DNA of 64,000 nt from Helicobacter cetorum MIT 99-5656 (GCF_000259275.1 NC_017735.1:1302001-1366000), one strand, 5' to 3'; positions 46,989 through 55,973 are shown, counted from the first letter of the stretch. The notes: a model not told the origin generated them from the sequence alone. Numbers and translations are program-made.

Positions 46989-49226
46989 ATGAAGAAAGAG
47001 ACCTTTTACATAGAGGGCATGACTTGTACAGCTTGTTCTAGCGGAATTGAACGCTCTTTGGGGCGTAAAAGCTTTATCGAAAAAATAGAAGTTAATCTCT
47101 TAAGCAAAAGTGCAAGCGTTACTTTTGATGAAAAAAAAAGCTCTTTAGAAGAAATTTTTAAACTTGTAGAAAAACTAGGCTATAGCCCCAAAAAGACCTT
47201 AGCATCAAATTCCAAAAAAGAATTTTTAAGCCCCACTACAAAGCTACTAGGAACTATAATTTTTACGCTTTTTGTTTTGTATCTCTCTATGGGAGCTATG
47301 CTACTGCCTAGCCTTTTACCTAGCCATTTGCTTACAAGCGATAATCATAGCAATTTTTTAAACGCATGTTTACAACTTGTAGGCACACTCATTGTCATGC
47401 ATTTTGGAAGGGATTTTTTCATTCAAGGCTTTAAAGCCCTATGGCATAAACAACCTAATATGAGTAGTCTTATAGCTATAGGGACAAGCTCTGCGTTTTT
47501 ATACAGCTTGTATAGCCTATATCTTGCATACCAACAAAATCTCAATGAAACGCATTATTATTTTGAAAGCGTGTGCGTGATTTTAATGTTTGTGATGATT
47601 GGCAAACGCATTGAAAACATTTCTAAAGATAAAGCCCTAGATGCTATGCAAGCCTTGATGAAAAATGCCCCAAAAACGGCGTTAAAAATAGAAAATAACA
47701 ATCAAGTAGAAGTCTTAATAGATAGTATAGAAGTGGGCGATATTTTAAAGATTTTGCCCGGTAGTCATATTCCCATAGATGGCGAAATCATAGAGGGTGA
47801 AGGCGAATTAGATGAGAGTATGCTTACAGGCGAAGCCTTACCTATTTATAAAAAAGTCAGTGATAAAGTCTTTTCAGGCACTCTTAATAGCACCACTAGC
47901 TTTTTAATCAAAGCCACGCATTCTAATAAAAACAGCACCCTATCTAAAATCATAGAACTTATCAATAACGCTCAAAATTCTAAAGCAGAGATTTCTCGCC
48001 TAGCGGATAAGGTTTCAAGCGTGTTTGTGCCAAGTGTTATAGCGATTGCAAGCCTTGCTTTTATCGTGTGGCTCTTTATCGCACCAAAGCCTGATTTTTG
48101 GTGGAATTTTGGTATTGCTTTAGATGTGTTTATCGCCGTTCTTGTGATTTCTTGCCCATGTGCTTTAGGCTTAGCAACCCCTATGAGTATTTTAGTAGCT
48201 AATCAAAAAGCTAGTAGCTTAGGATTATTTTTTAAAAACGCCCCAAGCTTAGAAAAGGTGCGCCTAGTTAGCACTATCGTATTTGATAAAACCGGCACGC
48301 TCACTAATGGCAAGCCCATAGTCAAAGAAGTTATTTTAAACCCAAACATAGAATTACAAGATTTATTAAGCTTAGCTTTAAGCATTGAGAGTAGTAGCGA
48401 ACATGTGATTGCTAAGGGTATTGTAGAATATGCTAAAAGCCATAACGCCCTTTTAAAAGAGATTCAAGAAGTCAAGGTAAAAACCGGTTTTGGTATCAGT
48501 GCAAAAGCAGACTATAAGGGCGTTCAAGAGATAATAAAAGTGGGTAATAGTGAGTTCTTTAAAGCTCATAATACCCTAGAAATTACAGAAAGTGGGATTT
48601 TAGTTTTTGTAGGTAGAGTTATTAGCGAAAATGAAGATGAGCTTTTAGGGGCATTTGTTTTAGAAGATTTGCCTAAAGTGGGGGTCAAAGAGCATTTAGC
48701 AAGCATTAAAAACTTAGGCATAAAGACCATGCTTTTAAGCGGAGATAACGAAGAGAATGTCAAAAAATGTGCCCTAGATTTAGGTCTAGACAGCTATAAG
48801 GCTAACGCAAAGCCAGATGACAAACTCAACACCATAAAAGAGCTTAAAGAAAAAGGCGAAATTGTTATGATGGTAGGCGATGGCTTGAATGACGCTCCAA
48901 GCCTTGCCTTGAGTGATGTAGCAGTTGTTATGGCAAAGGGAAGTGAAGCGAGTATTCAAAGCGCTGATATTGTGAGTTTTAACAACGATATTAAATCTGT
49001 TTATAGTGCGATTAGGCTAAGTCAAGCGACTATAAAAAATATCAAAGAAAATTTGTTTTGGGCTTTTTGCTATAATAGTGTGTTTATCCCCTTAGCTTGT
49101 GGGGTCGCTTACAAACTAGGCATTATGCTAAACCCCATGTTAGCGAGTTTAGCGATGAGTTTAAGCTCTGTAAGCGTGGTCTTAAACGCCCAAAGGCTAA
49201 GAACATTTAAAATTAAGGATAGTTAA
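46989..49226 (+). CDS. copA: copper-exporting P1B-type ATPase CopA
   Basis: This 745-residue pump has one N-terminal HMA domain with GMTCTACSSGIE (Cys pair), eight membrane helices, the CPC ion-binding motif in SCPCALGLATP, the actuator TGE (LTGEALP), phosphorylation site DKTGTLTNG, HP-like SSSEHVIAKGI and hinge GDGLNDAPSLALSD. It exports Cu(I) from the cytoplasm. copP begins one base after the stop, so copper chaperone and pump are co-translated. Confidence 0.95.
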   Translation: MKKETFYIEGMTCTACSSGIERSLGRKSFIEKIEVNLLSKSASVTFDEKKSSLEEIFKLVEKLGYSPKKTLASNSKKEFLSPTTKLLGTIIFTLFVLYLSMGAMLLPSLLPSHLLTSDNHSNFLNACLQLVGTLIVMHFGRDFFIQGFKALWHKQPNMSSLIAIGTSSAFLYSLYSLYLAYQQNLNETHYYFESVCVILMFVMIGKRIENISKDKALDAMQALMKNAPKTALKIENNNQVEVLIDSIEVGDILKILPGSHIPIDGEIIEGEGELDESMLTGEALPIYKKVSDKVFSGTLNSTTSFLIKATHSNKNSTLSKIIELINNAQNSKAEISRLADKVSSVFVPSVIAIASLAFIVWLFIAPKPDFWWNFGIALDVFIAVLVISCPCALGLATPMSILVANQKASSLGLFFKNAPSLEKVRLVSTIVFDKTGTLTNGKPIVKEVILNPNIELQDLLSLALSIESSSEHVIAKGIVEYAKSHNALLKEIQEVKVKTGFGISAKADYKGVQEIIKVGNSEFFKAHNTLEITESGILVFVGRVISENEDELLGAFVLEDLPKVGVKEHLASIKNLGIKTMLLSGDNEENVKKCALDLGLDSYKANAKPDDKLNTIKELKEKGEIVMMVGDGLNDAPSLALSDVAVVMAKGSEASIQSADIVSFNNDIKSVYSAIRLSQATIKNIKENLFWAFCYNSVFIPLACGVAYKLGIMLNPMLASLAMSLSSVSVVLNAQRLRTFKIKDS

Positions 49227-49433
49227 ATGAGTTCAAAAGTTACTTTTCAAGTGCCAAGCATTACTTGCAACCATTGTGTGGATAAGATTGAGAAGTTTGT
49301 GGGTGAAATTGAAGGCGTGAGCTTGATTGATGTAAGCATTGAAGAAAAAAGCGTGAGCGTAGAGTTTGACGCACCAGCAACTGAAAATGCGATTAAAGAA
49401 GCGTTGTTAGATGCAGGGCAGGAAGTTTATTGA
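49227..49433 (+). CDS. copP: copper chaperone CopP
   Basis: This 68-residue HMA-domain protein has the metal site ITCNHCVDKIE near the N-terminus and ends GQEVY. It would carry Cu(I) to CopA. The start abuts the copA stop. The length and the beta-alpha-beta-beta-alpha-beta pattern match H. pylori HP1073. Confidence 0.93.
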   Translation: MSSKVTFQVPSITCNHCVDKIEKFVGEIEGVSLIDVSIEEKSVSVEFDAPATENAIKEALLDAGQEVY

Positions 49434-49487
49434 GTTTTGAGTAATTTTATTTGATGAAGTGTTGTAAACCCTAATAAGGAGAGTGTT

Positions 49488-49709
49488 ATGAAAGCAAGTT
49501 TCTTTGTTCCTACCATCACTAGTGGAAGTTGTATAGAGAGATTAGAAAGTTATATAGGCGATTTAGATGGTGTAAGCCATGTGGATGTGAGCGTTGCTAA
49601 GAAAAAGGTTCTTGTTAAGTTTTCTAGTGCGACAAGCACTAAAGCCATTGTGGAAGCGATTAGAGATGCGGGGTATGAAGCTATGTTTAATGCCGAAGAA
49701 GATTTTTAG
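49488..49709 (+). CDS. CopP-like HMA protein lacking the first metal-site Cys
   Basis: This 73-residue protein aligns with CopP over its whole length (FFVPTITSGSCIERLESYIGDLDGVSHVDVSVAKKKVLVKF, ending AIRDAGYEAMFNAEEDF). The CxxC site is replaced by SGSC, so only one Cys remains. It has its own AAGGAGAGTG ribosome site 54 bp after copP. Tandem duplication of copP followed by change of the metal site is the simplest origin. It may bind metal differently, dimerise through one Cys, or be losing function. Confidence 0.8.
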   Translation: MKASFFVPTITSGSCIERLESYIGDLDGVSHVDVSVAKKKVLVKFSSATSTKAIVEAIRDAGYEAMFNAEEDF

Positions 49710-49781
49710 TCTTTCACTCTCATTCCATCTATTCTTGTAGTATAATTTTTGTTTTTTAATTTTAATTTTCAAGGAATTTTA

Positions 49782-50927
49782 ATGCTAAAAACTTTTGATT
49801 TTCATAAGACCTTTTTAGGAATGTTGGTAGCAGGTGGTTTGTGTGTTAGCTATGCTATAGCAGATGAAGCTGGAAATAATCTTGATGAGCTTAAGCAACA
49901 ATGCGATTCTGGAAATGGCGGTGCTTGCAATAATCTAGGTGTGATGTATCAAAACGCTCAAGGCGTGGCTAAGGATTATATTCAGGCGGTTGAGCTTTAT
50001 AAGAAGGCTTGTGAATTAGGCATTGGTGGAAGTTGCTACAATCTAGGCGTGATGTATCAAAACGCTCAAGGCATTGCTAAGGATGACAAACAAGCCGCTG
50101 AACTTTACAAAAAAGCATGTGAATTGAAAATTGCAGATAGCTGTAATAATTTAGGAGCTATGTATCAGTATGCTCAGGGCGTGGCTAAAGACTACACACA
50201 AGCTATCGCCCTTTACAAAAGAGCTTGTGAATTAGGCGTTGGGGGAAGTTGTAATAATTTAGGCATCATGTATCAAAACGCTCAAGGCGTGGCTAAGGAT
50301 TATGGCAAAGCAGTTGGACTCTATAAGCAAGCATGTGAGTTGAAAAGTGGGAATGGTTGTGGCAATTTAGGAAATATGTATCAATACGGACAGGGCGTAG
50401 CTAAAGATGAAAAACAGGCTGTTGAACTTTACAAAAAAGCATGCGAGTTGAAAAGTGGGAGCGGTTGCAATAGCTTAGCTGTGATGTATCAAAACGACCA
50501 GGTCGTAGCTAAAGACTACAAGCAAGCGGTGGCTCTTTATACCAAGGCGTGTGAATTAGGGAGTGGGAATGGCTGTAATAATCTGGCTAATGCATATCAA
50601 AACGGGCAAATTGTTGCTCAGAACCTATCCAAAACCATTACTTATTACAATAAATCCTGCGAGCTAGGAAATAAAGAAGGGTGTTATAATCTAGCTCTAA
50701 TGTATACTAATGGGAGGGGCGTAACCAAAGACGATGAGCAGGCCGCAGCTCTTTATCAAAAAGCATGCGAATTTGGCAATACTAAGGCATGCAATGACCT
50801 AGCGACTTTTTATCTAAGGGGTAGAGGCGTGAAACAAGATTTAGGCAAAGCAACTTCCTTTTTCAAAAAAGCGTGTGATTTAGGCTCCAAAGAAGGCTGT
50901 AAGCAACACAAAAGACTTGCAAAGTAG
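49782..50927 (+). CDS. Sel1-repeat cysteine-rich secreted protein (Hcp family)
   Basis: This 381-residue protein starts at the ATG at 49782 behind AAGGAA and has a signal peptide (..LVAGGLCVSYAIADE, about residues 10-28). About ten Sel1-like repeats of 36 residues follow, with motif ACELGxGxSCNNLGxMYQNAQGVAKD and two Cys per repeat for the Hcp disulphides. Several repeats are nearly identical at the DNA level (108-bp period), which points to recent internal duplication. It would be periplasmic or secreted. Which named Hcp it corresponds to cannot be settled by eye. Confidence 0.87.
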   Translation: MLKTFDFHKTFLGMLVAGGLCVSYAIADEAGNNLDELKQQCDSGNGGACNNLGVMYQNAQGVAKDYIQAVELYKKACELGIGGSCYNLGVMYQNAQGIAKDDKQAAELYKKACELKIADSCNNLGAMYQYAQGVAKDYTQAIALYKRACELGVGGSCNNLGIMYQNAQGVAKDYGKAVGLYKQACELKSGNGCGNLGNMYQYGQGVAKDEKQAVELYKKACELKSGSGCNSLAVMYQNDQVVAKDYKQAVALYTKACELGSGNGCNNLANAYQNGQIVAQNLSKTITYYNKSCELGNKEGCYNLALMYTNGRGVTKDDEQAAALYQKACEFGNTKACNDLATFYLRGRGVKQDLGKATSFFKKACDLGSKEGCKQHKRLAK

Positions 50928-50963
50928 TTTCAGTCTTAAAAGCTTAAAGTTTTTTAAACTCTG

Positions 50964-50985
50964 GACTTGTTTTTGAAAATAAGTC
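50964..50985 (+). terminator. possible hairpin after the Sel1 gene
   Basis: GACTTGTTTT and AAAATAAGTC pair as a 10-bp stem (one G-T pair) with a 2-nt loop, 36 bp after the stop. No T tract follows, so this is only a weak terminator candidate. Confidence 0.3.
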
Positions 50986-51106
50986 TAGACACTTCCTTTC
51001 ATTTTCTAGCATCTTTTTTTGTATAGCCTAAAATTGAATTTCCACATCAAAATACTTTGTAGTAGAATATCTTAAGCGTAAGTTTTAGATTTGATAAGAA
51101 AATAAG

Positions 51107-51811
51107 ATGAACATGCTTAAAAAACTTAATGTATCGCCAGCTGTCAATGATTTGTTAGACTATTTTAAACACCCTAAAAACAATGAAAGCAAAGACCCCA
51201 TCAAGGAGCTAGAATGGTTATACCTGACTTTTCTTAATCAAAAAGAAAAAATGATAGAATTGCAAGTTTATGAAGTTTTGCTTTCAGATGAGATTAAAAA
51301 TCCATCATATTTTAATTCATATCACAACACTATAGAATCTATTAAGGATAGTTTTGAAAAAGGAAAAATTGAGTCAATCAACAAAAGACTCAGTAAAACT
51401 ATTTTAAGAGAAACTTTTATTGACAGGCTCTTGAATAACTGGGGAATCCACCATCTTCATTTAGGAAATGATAGTAATAATAATTTTTCTCTATAAACAG
51501 AATTGTTATTTTTAAAAAAGCAAGATTCAAGCGTATACTTCCTTGATATTAAAGACCATCAAAATTTTTCATCAATTGATTTCATTAAAACCATTCATAA
51601 TAATTGGCCATTTTTAATTGAAAAATACAAGATTAAAACCGGATTTAATATTAGACCCATACTGAGTAGCGATGAAATATTTGAATGTTGGAAAAAGGGG
51701 CTAAATGTTTCAGTGGTATTTAAAGACAGGAATAATTTAGAAGTTGCATACTTGCCAGAATTAGGCACAACTGTATCGGATCACAAATTCCTTCATGTAT
51801 CTGATATATAG
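51107..51811 (+). pseudogene. uncharacterised gene split by one in-frame TAA
   Basis: An ATG frame at 51107 (129 codons, ending NNNFSL) stops at TAA 51494-51496 and continues open in the same frame (TELLFLKKQDSSVYFLDIKDH...) to 51811, giving about 234 residues if read through. Noteworthy stretches are NWGIHHLHLG before the stop and the DIKDHQNF plus NNWPFLIEKYKI parts after it. They read like one domain with conserved histidines. I do not recognise the family. The gene has lower G+C than its neighbours and lies between the Sel1 gene and csd4, suggesting acquisition. The stop may inactivate it or give two peptides. Confidence 0.6.
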
Positions 51812-51931
51812 AATTGATGAGAAATTGCCTAAACCTTGCAACTAAGATTTAGTGTTTGCAACAAACAATTTTACATTGAAATGGATAGAGAAAAGCCCTA
51901 TTGAAGTTAGGACTTATTTAGATATTAATCT

Positions 51932-53275
51932 CTACACAAACTTCACCAAAATCATTCCGCTAAACGCCTTGCCTTTATAAAATTCTATGCGATAGATTTT
52001 TTCTTGCTTATCTAGTGAAAAGCGTTTTTGAAAATCCTTGAGCTTAATGGTATAGCCTACTTCATTAGGTCTACTCTCATTAGATACACTAAAGCCAATC
52101 ACATTTGCACGCATATTTTCAATGGCATGGATATAAAAACTCTCTTTAACTTCAATGACACTCCCCATTTTAACCACTCGTTCGCTACTATCTATTCGCA
52201 TTTTCACTTCTTCTAAAGAATTATCAAACTCTATATAAAAAGGCGATAATCGTGTCATAAGCTTGTTGCCGTATTTTAGAAACACTTCTTTTTGATTTTC
52301 TACTAGCCCTACAATGTAAGCGTTACTCTCTATAGGAATATCTGAAATATCAGTGTTTTTGGGCAAAGGAAAATGATTGAGCCTAGGGCGTAAGTTAAAG
52401 ATTTGCATTTTAGGTAGAGAGTCAATTTTTGCCCACAAGCTTTTATCGTTAATGAGAGCATGCACGCTATTAGGATTAAGCTCAAAATCTCGCTTGAAAG
52501 GAATATTGAGCTGAGATAACAAACCTTCAATAGCTTGCAAATGATAAAACACTCTTGTTTTTAAAGGAAGCTCTTTGCTGGCTTCATTTGCAAACGCACT
52601 CTTTTTTTGATTAATGGCATAAAAAGTTAGGGCTTTTTCCATTTCTTTATCGCCTTGTGCAGTATGGGTATTTCGCAAATGATATTCTTCAACAGGGCGT
52701 AGTAAATGGGCGTTGATACTATCAATCGTATTATTAGCAAGAGAAAGCAAGTTAGGAAATTTCGCCCCCTTAACTTCATCTTGGTCAATGATAAAGCAAT
52801 TTCCCCATCGCTTAGGATTAAGCATAGAATCAATATAAATAGGGCGATAATACCCACTCCCATCATGCAAATGCAAAATCGCATCAATACTTGGCTCAGC
52901 AATAAGAGATTTAACATGCTCAATAATAAAATATTCAGGGTCATTTTTATCTAAAGTTGCAAATTTGCGGTTCATATCCCCATATAAGCCCCTATGATTT
53001 CTTAACATAGAATGCTTGTTTAATACCGGCACAACTTTAACAGAGCCTTTTAAAATGGTATAGTGTTTTAAAAATAAATTAGTCGCATTAAAACCCCCAG
53101 GCTCATCGCCTTGAATCCCCCCTAGAAGCAATAAATGGGGGGCTTTATCTTTATCTTCTAAATTTTGTGGAACTTTTTCTATAGGGGTAATATCATAGGC
53201 TAAGGGAGTCTTTTCTATCGCATTCAAAAATACCAAAGAACACATGCTCAATACAAAGTGCCAAATTTTTTTCAT
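51932..53275 (-). CDS. csd4: peptidoglycan DL-carboxypeptidase Csd4
   Basis: This 447-residue exported enzyme has a signal peptide (about residues 1-19) and an M14-like catalytic domain. The zinc-binding stretch is LLLGGIQGDEPGG, where Gln about 55 and Glu about 58 replace the usual HxxE, and ILHLHDGSGYY supplies the third ligand His. A Gln ligand is the reported peculiarity of H. pylori Csd4. Two beta-rich domains follow. Csd4 trims tripeptides to dipeptides and is needed for helical cell shape. It equals HP1075 in position. Confidence 0.88.
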   Translation of the reverse strand: MKKIWHFVLSMCSLVFLNAIEKTPLAYDITPIEKVPQNLEDKDKAPHLLLLGGIQGDEPGGFNATNLFLKHYTILKGSVKVVPVLNKHSMLRNHRGLYGDMNRKFATLDKNDPEYFIIEHVKSLIAEPSIDAILHLHDGSGYYRPIYIDSMLNPKRWGNCFIIDQDEVKGAKFPNLLSLANNTIDSINAHLLRPVEEYHLRNTHTAQGDKEMEKALTFYAINQKKSAFANEASKELPLKTRVFYHLQAIEGLLSQLNIPFKRDFELNPNSVHALINDKSLWAKIDSLPKMQIFNLRPRLNHFPLPKNTDISDIPIESNAYIVGLVENQKEVFLKYGNKLMTRLSPFYIEFDNSLEEVKMRIDSSERVVKMGSVIEVKESFYIHAIENMRANVIGFSVSNESRPNEVGYTIKLKDFQKRFSLDKQEKIYRIEFYKGKAFSGMILVKFV

Positions 53276-53415
53276 TGAATCTCTCTAATTTTTGAAATTA
53301 TAAAATCAAGCGTTAATTATACCTAAAAACCATTTTCAAGGGGGCTATTTGGTAGGGCTAGAAATAGGAACAAAAAATGCTTATAAACCATTAATTTTAC
53401 TCTAAAGGGTTTTTT

Positions 53416-53931
53416 ATGGATATTTTAAAAACTTTTCAAAAGCATTTGGGCGGTGTTGAAACAAGCGATTTTAAAATGAGTGGACTAGAAAAATCTCAAA
53501 AAATTGCAAAATTTAGTAGAGACATGAAAAATGTTAATGAGAGCGTTGGGGCGTTGCAGGTTTTGCAAATCGCTTGTAAAAAGCTTTTAAATAAGAGCAT
53601 GGGCTTAGAAGATAAGGACGCTTTACAAACTTCTATCACCAAACAAGAATTACAAGAAATTGTAGAAAATTGCCAATTTTTAGCATCGCCCTTGTTTGAT
53701 ACTGAGCTAAACATTAGCATTAATGACGAAGTGTTTTCAATTATGGTAGCTAATCCTTTGAGTTTATTAGAAAATGCAAGTGAATTTCAAGCTTATTTGG
53801 AAGAAAAATTAAATGAAGTTAAAGAAATGCTAGGCTATTTGAGTGAAAGTCTTTCAAGCTCTCAAACCTTTATGCCAAGTTTTTCAAACAACCGCTTTAA
53901 GGATTTGTTAAGCGATAATCTAAGGGCTTAA
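53416..53931 (+). CDS. FliS-associated co-chaperone (HP1076 type)
   Basis: This 171-residue helical protein (MDILKTFQKHLGGVETSDFKMSGL, then SRDMKNVNESVGALQVLQIACKKL) matches in place and size the H. pylori HP1076 protein, which binds the flagellin chaperone FliS and has a FliS-like helical bundle. There is no signal peptide. It is convergent with nixA and overlaps its end by 4 bp. Assignment is by position and general character. Confidence 0.7.
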   Translation: MDILKTFQKHLGGVETSDFKMSGLEKSQKIAKFSRDMKNVNESVGALQVLQIACKKLLNKSMGLEDKDALQTSITKQELQEIVENCQFLASPLFDTELNISINDEVFSIMVANPLSLLENASEFQAYLEEKLNEVKEMLGYLSESLSSSQTFMPSFSNNRFKDLLSDNLRA

Positions 53932-54923
53932 CGCTCTAATTGAGAAATTTTAAATTTCCATAAGAGATATGAGCCTAAAAACGCTATAACAAATAAGCCT
54001 ACTAAATAGTAGCCTAAATCCCCAAACTCTAAATTTTGTAAAAAATGGAGTAAAGGGTTTTCAAAAGTAATATGCAATTTTTGTGTGCTAACCTGAAATA
54101 ATTCTACCAAGCCTATACCTAGAGCGATAAACACGCTTAAGGCTGTGATAGAGATATTGTAATAAATTTTTCTTAAAGGGGTTTTGAACGCCCAATCATA
54201 CGCCTTAAGCATGAACGCTCCATCTAAGGTGTCAAACAAACTCATACCAGCAGCAAAAAGAATGGGTAAAGCAAGCATGCCTACCACACTCACTTTAATC
54301 GCACTACTTGATAGGGCGAGAAGAGCGATTTCACTTGCTGTATCAAAACCTAGCCCAAAAAGAAAACCGATAGGATAGATATGCCACGACTTAGAGATGA
54401 AATTAAACAAGGGTTTAAAAAAGCGATTGAGTAAGCCCCTACTAGCTAAAAGGCGTTCAATCTCTTCATTTTGTTGCTCATTCAAGCTTTCATTAGAGTG
54501 CGATTGTTTAAAGATTTTTAACAAATCCATTAAAATAATGGCGTTTAATAGCCCCATAAGGAGTAAAAATATCCCAGAAACCAAAGTCCCCACTACCCCA
54601 CCCACTTCTTCTAACATCGGCGTATGCTCCTTAGCCCAAGCAATCGCAAACGCACTAATCGTTGTCATTAAAATCACCACACTTGAATGCCCCATAGAAA
54701 AGTAAAATCCCACCCCATAGGCGTTTTTACCCTGTTGAGTGAGCTTTCTAATCGTGTTGTCTATACAAGCGATATGGTCAGCATCAAAGGCATGCTTTGC
54801 CCCTAGCATGTAAGCCATAGACGCCGCGGCATAGAAAGTGGCGTTATTAGCCATAAAGAGCAAAATGAAACCTAAGAGATGCAAAAACACAATCGCTAAA
54901 AAATAAGGAAGCCACAATTTCAC
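53928..54923 (-). CDS. nixA: nickel transporter NixA
   Basis: This 331-residue NiCoT permease starts at the GTG at 54923 (VKLWLPYFLAIVF); the frame is open further upstream but this start gives the known NixA length and has a nearby AAAGG. Signatures are HAFDADHIACIDN (HX4DH), GFYFSMGHSSVV and FLFGLGFDTASEIA. About eight membrane helices are seen. It supplies Ni(II) for urease and hydrogenase. The upstream region is shared with the divergent phase-variable Sel1 gene. Confidence 0.95.
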   Translation of the reverse strand: MKLWLPYFLAIVFLHLLGFILLFMANNATFYAAASMAYMLGAKHAFDADHIACIDNTIRKLTQQGKNAYGVGFYFSMGHSSVVILMTTISAFAIAWAKEHTPMLEEVGGVVGTLVSGIFLLLMGLLNAIILMDLLKIFKQSHSNESLNEQQNEEIERLLASRGLLNRFFKPLFNFISKSWHIYPIGFLFGLGFDTASEIALLALSSSAIKVSVVGMLALPILFAAGMSLFDTLDGAFMLKAYDWAFKTPLRKIYYNISITALSVFIALGIGLVELFQVSTQKLHITFENPLLHFLQNLEFGDLGYYLVGLFVIAFLGSYLLWKFKISQLER

Positions 54924-54934
54924 AATTTGCCTTT

Positions 54935-54968
54935 TATTAAGTAAGATTTTTTGGATAATTGTAATATA
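54935..54968 (-). promoter_or_regulatory. candidate NikR-type site upstream of nixA
   Basis: Upstream of the nixA start the minus strand reads TATATTACAATTATCC and, after an A-rich run, TTACTTAATA. This resembles the loose TATTATT-N11-AATAATA dyad type used by H. pylori NikR, and TACAAT inside it may be the nixA -10. Match is imperfect; NikR repression of nixA is established knowledge for H. pylori, the site here is inference. Confidence 0.35.
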
Positions 54969-55039
54969 AAAAGCGTTAAAAGTTACTAGATACAAGATTA
55001 AGAAAACAAATTTTATTCTTAATTTCTTAATTATTATGA

Positions 55040-55045
55040 TACAAT
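55040..55045 (+). promoter_or_regulatory. predicted promoter -10 of the phase-variable Sel1 gene
   Basis: TATGATACAAT carries an extended -10 hexamer TACAAT (55040-55045), 33 bp before the ATG at 55079. An inverted repeat ATTAAGA/TCTTAAT (54997-55003 and 55017-55023) lies just upstream, between the divergent promoters. Confidence 0.45.
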
Positions 55046-55078
55046 CAACTCTCAAATTTTACTTTAAAAGGATTTAAC

Positions 55079-55910
55079 ATGTGCAAAGATTTTTGCAACA
55101 CTACTCTCTCTCTCTCTCTCTCTCTCTCGTTTAAAGCCTAGTCCATTACTCTTATCAGGTTTATTGTTTTCATTTTCACTTTGTGTAGCTAGTGATTACG
55201 AGATGAATGCTTTGAAAGAAGAATTAAAAACACAGGAAGAAAACTTAGCTAAAAAACATGCTCTTAAACATGGCTTAGAAAATTTTAATAAAGGTCAATA
55301 CGAGCAAGCCTTAAAAGATTTTAAAACAGCACAAGAAATTGGTATCGGACTTGGCAGTGCTTATTTGGCAAAAATGTATTTGGAAGGCAAGGGCGTAAAA
55401 GTTGATTACAAAAAGGCACAAATCTATGCACAAAACGCTATAAAAGAGCATGGAAGTGGGATGTTAGGGGGTGTTCTAATTTTAGGACAAATGCAAGCAG
55501 AAGGCTTGGGGATGAAAAAGGATTTGAAAAAAGCACTCAATAATTATAGACAAGTAGTTCTAGCATTGGCAAATAAAGGCACAAAAGGTCTTACATCAGG
55601 AGCAGGTCTTATTGGCGGTCTTGTTGGAAGTAAAATAATCGATCTTTCAGGTTTAAATGGAAATCCTGAAGATTTTAAAACGAAATTTTCAACATATCTT
55701 GCAAAAACAGATAAAGTTATGAATTTTAATGATAGTGGTGAAGTTATGAATAATATTAATCTACTACGACAAGAAATGGGAGAAATTCTTTATAGAATTG
55801 GCATTGCCTACAAAGAAGGACTTGGCACTAAAAAGAAAGAAAGTCAAGCTAAAAAATTTCTACAAAAAGCTACAGAATTTGGTTATGAGAAGGCTATGGA
55901 AGCCTTATAG
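55079..55910 (+). CDS. phase-variable Sel1-repeat secreted protein (currently out of frame)
   Basis: An ATG at 55079 with an AAAAGGA ribosome site leads into MCKDFCNTTLS and a tract of twelve CT repeats (55104-55128). In the present frame it stops at TAG 55139-55141. The other frame continues through RLKPSPLLLSGLLFSFSLCVAS, a classic signal peptide, into a Sel1-repeat protein ending at 55910 (ALKDFKTAQEIG, YLAKMYLEGKGVKVDYKKAQIYAQNAI, RIGIAYKEGLGTKKKESQAKKFLQKA). The frame opens with 10, 13 or 16 repeats, so the gene is OFF with 12. Unlike Hcp proteins it lacks regular Cys pairs. Confidence 0.85.
55104..55128 (+). repeat. (CT)12 dinucleotide repeat in signal-peptide coding region
   Basis: The sequence is twelve perfect CT units plus a C, starting 25 bases after the A of the ATG. 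Slipped-strand change by one unit shifts the frame of the downstream gene. The same device controls several H. pylori outer membrane protein genes (CT tracts in signal sequences). Confidence 0.95.
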
Positions 55911-55973
55911 GTTAAAGATATGGTATAGGTCTAATTGTAAAAAATTGCAGTATCTCAATACTCAATTTAGCAA

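Noticed and set aside
54924-55055. NixA extended by 44 residues upstream
   Set aside because: GTG at 54923 gives the established 331-residue NixA; the extension covers the regulatory region.
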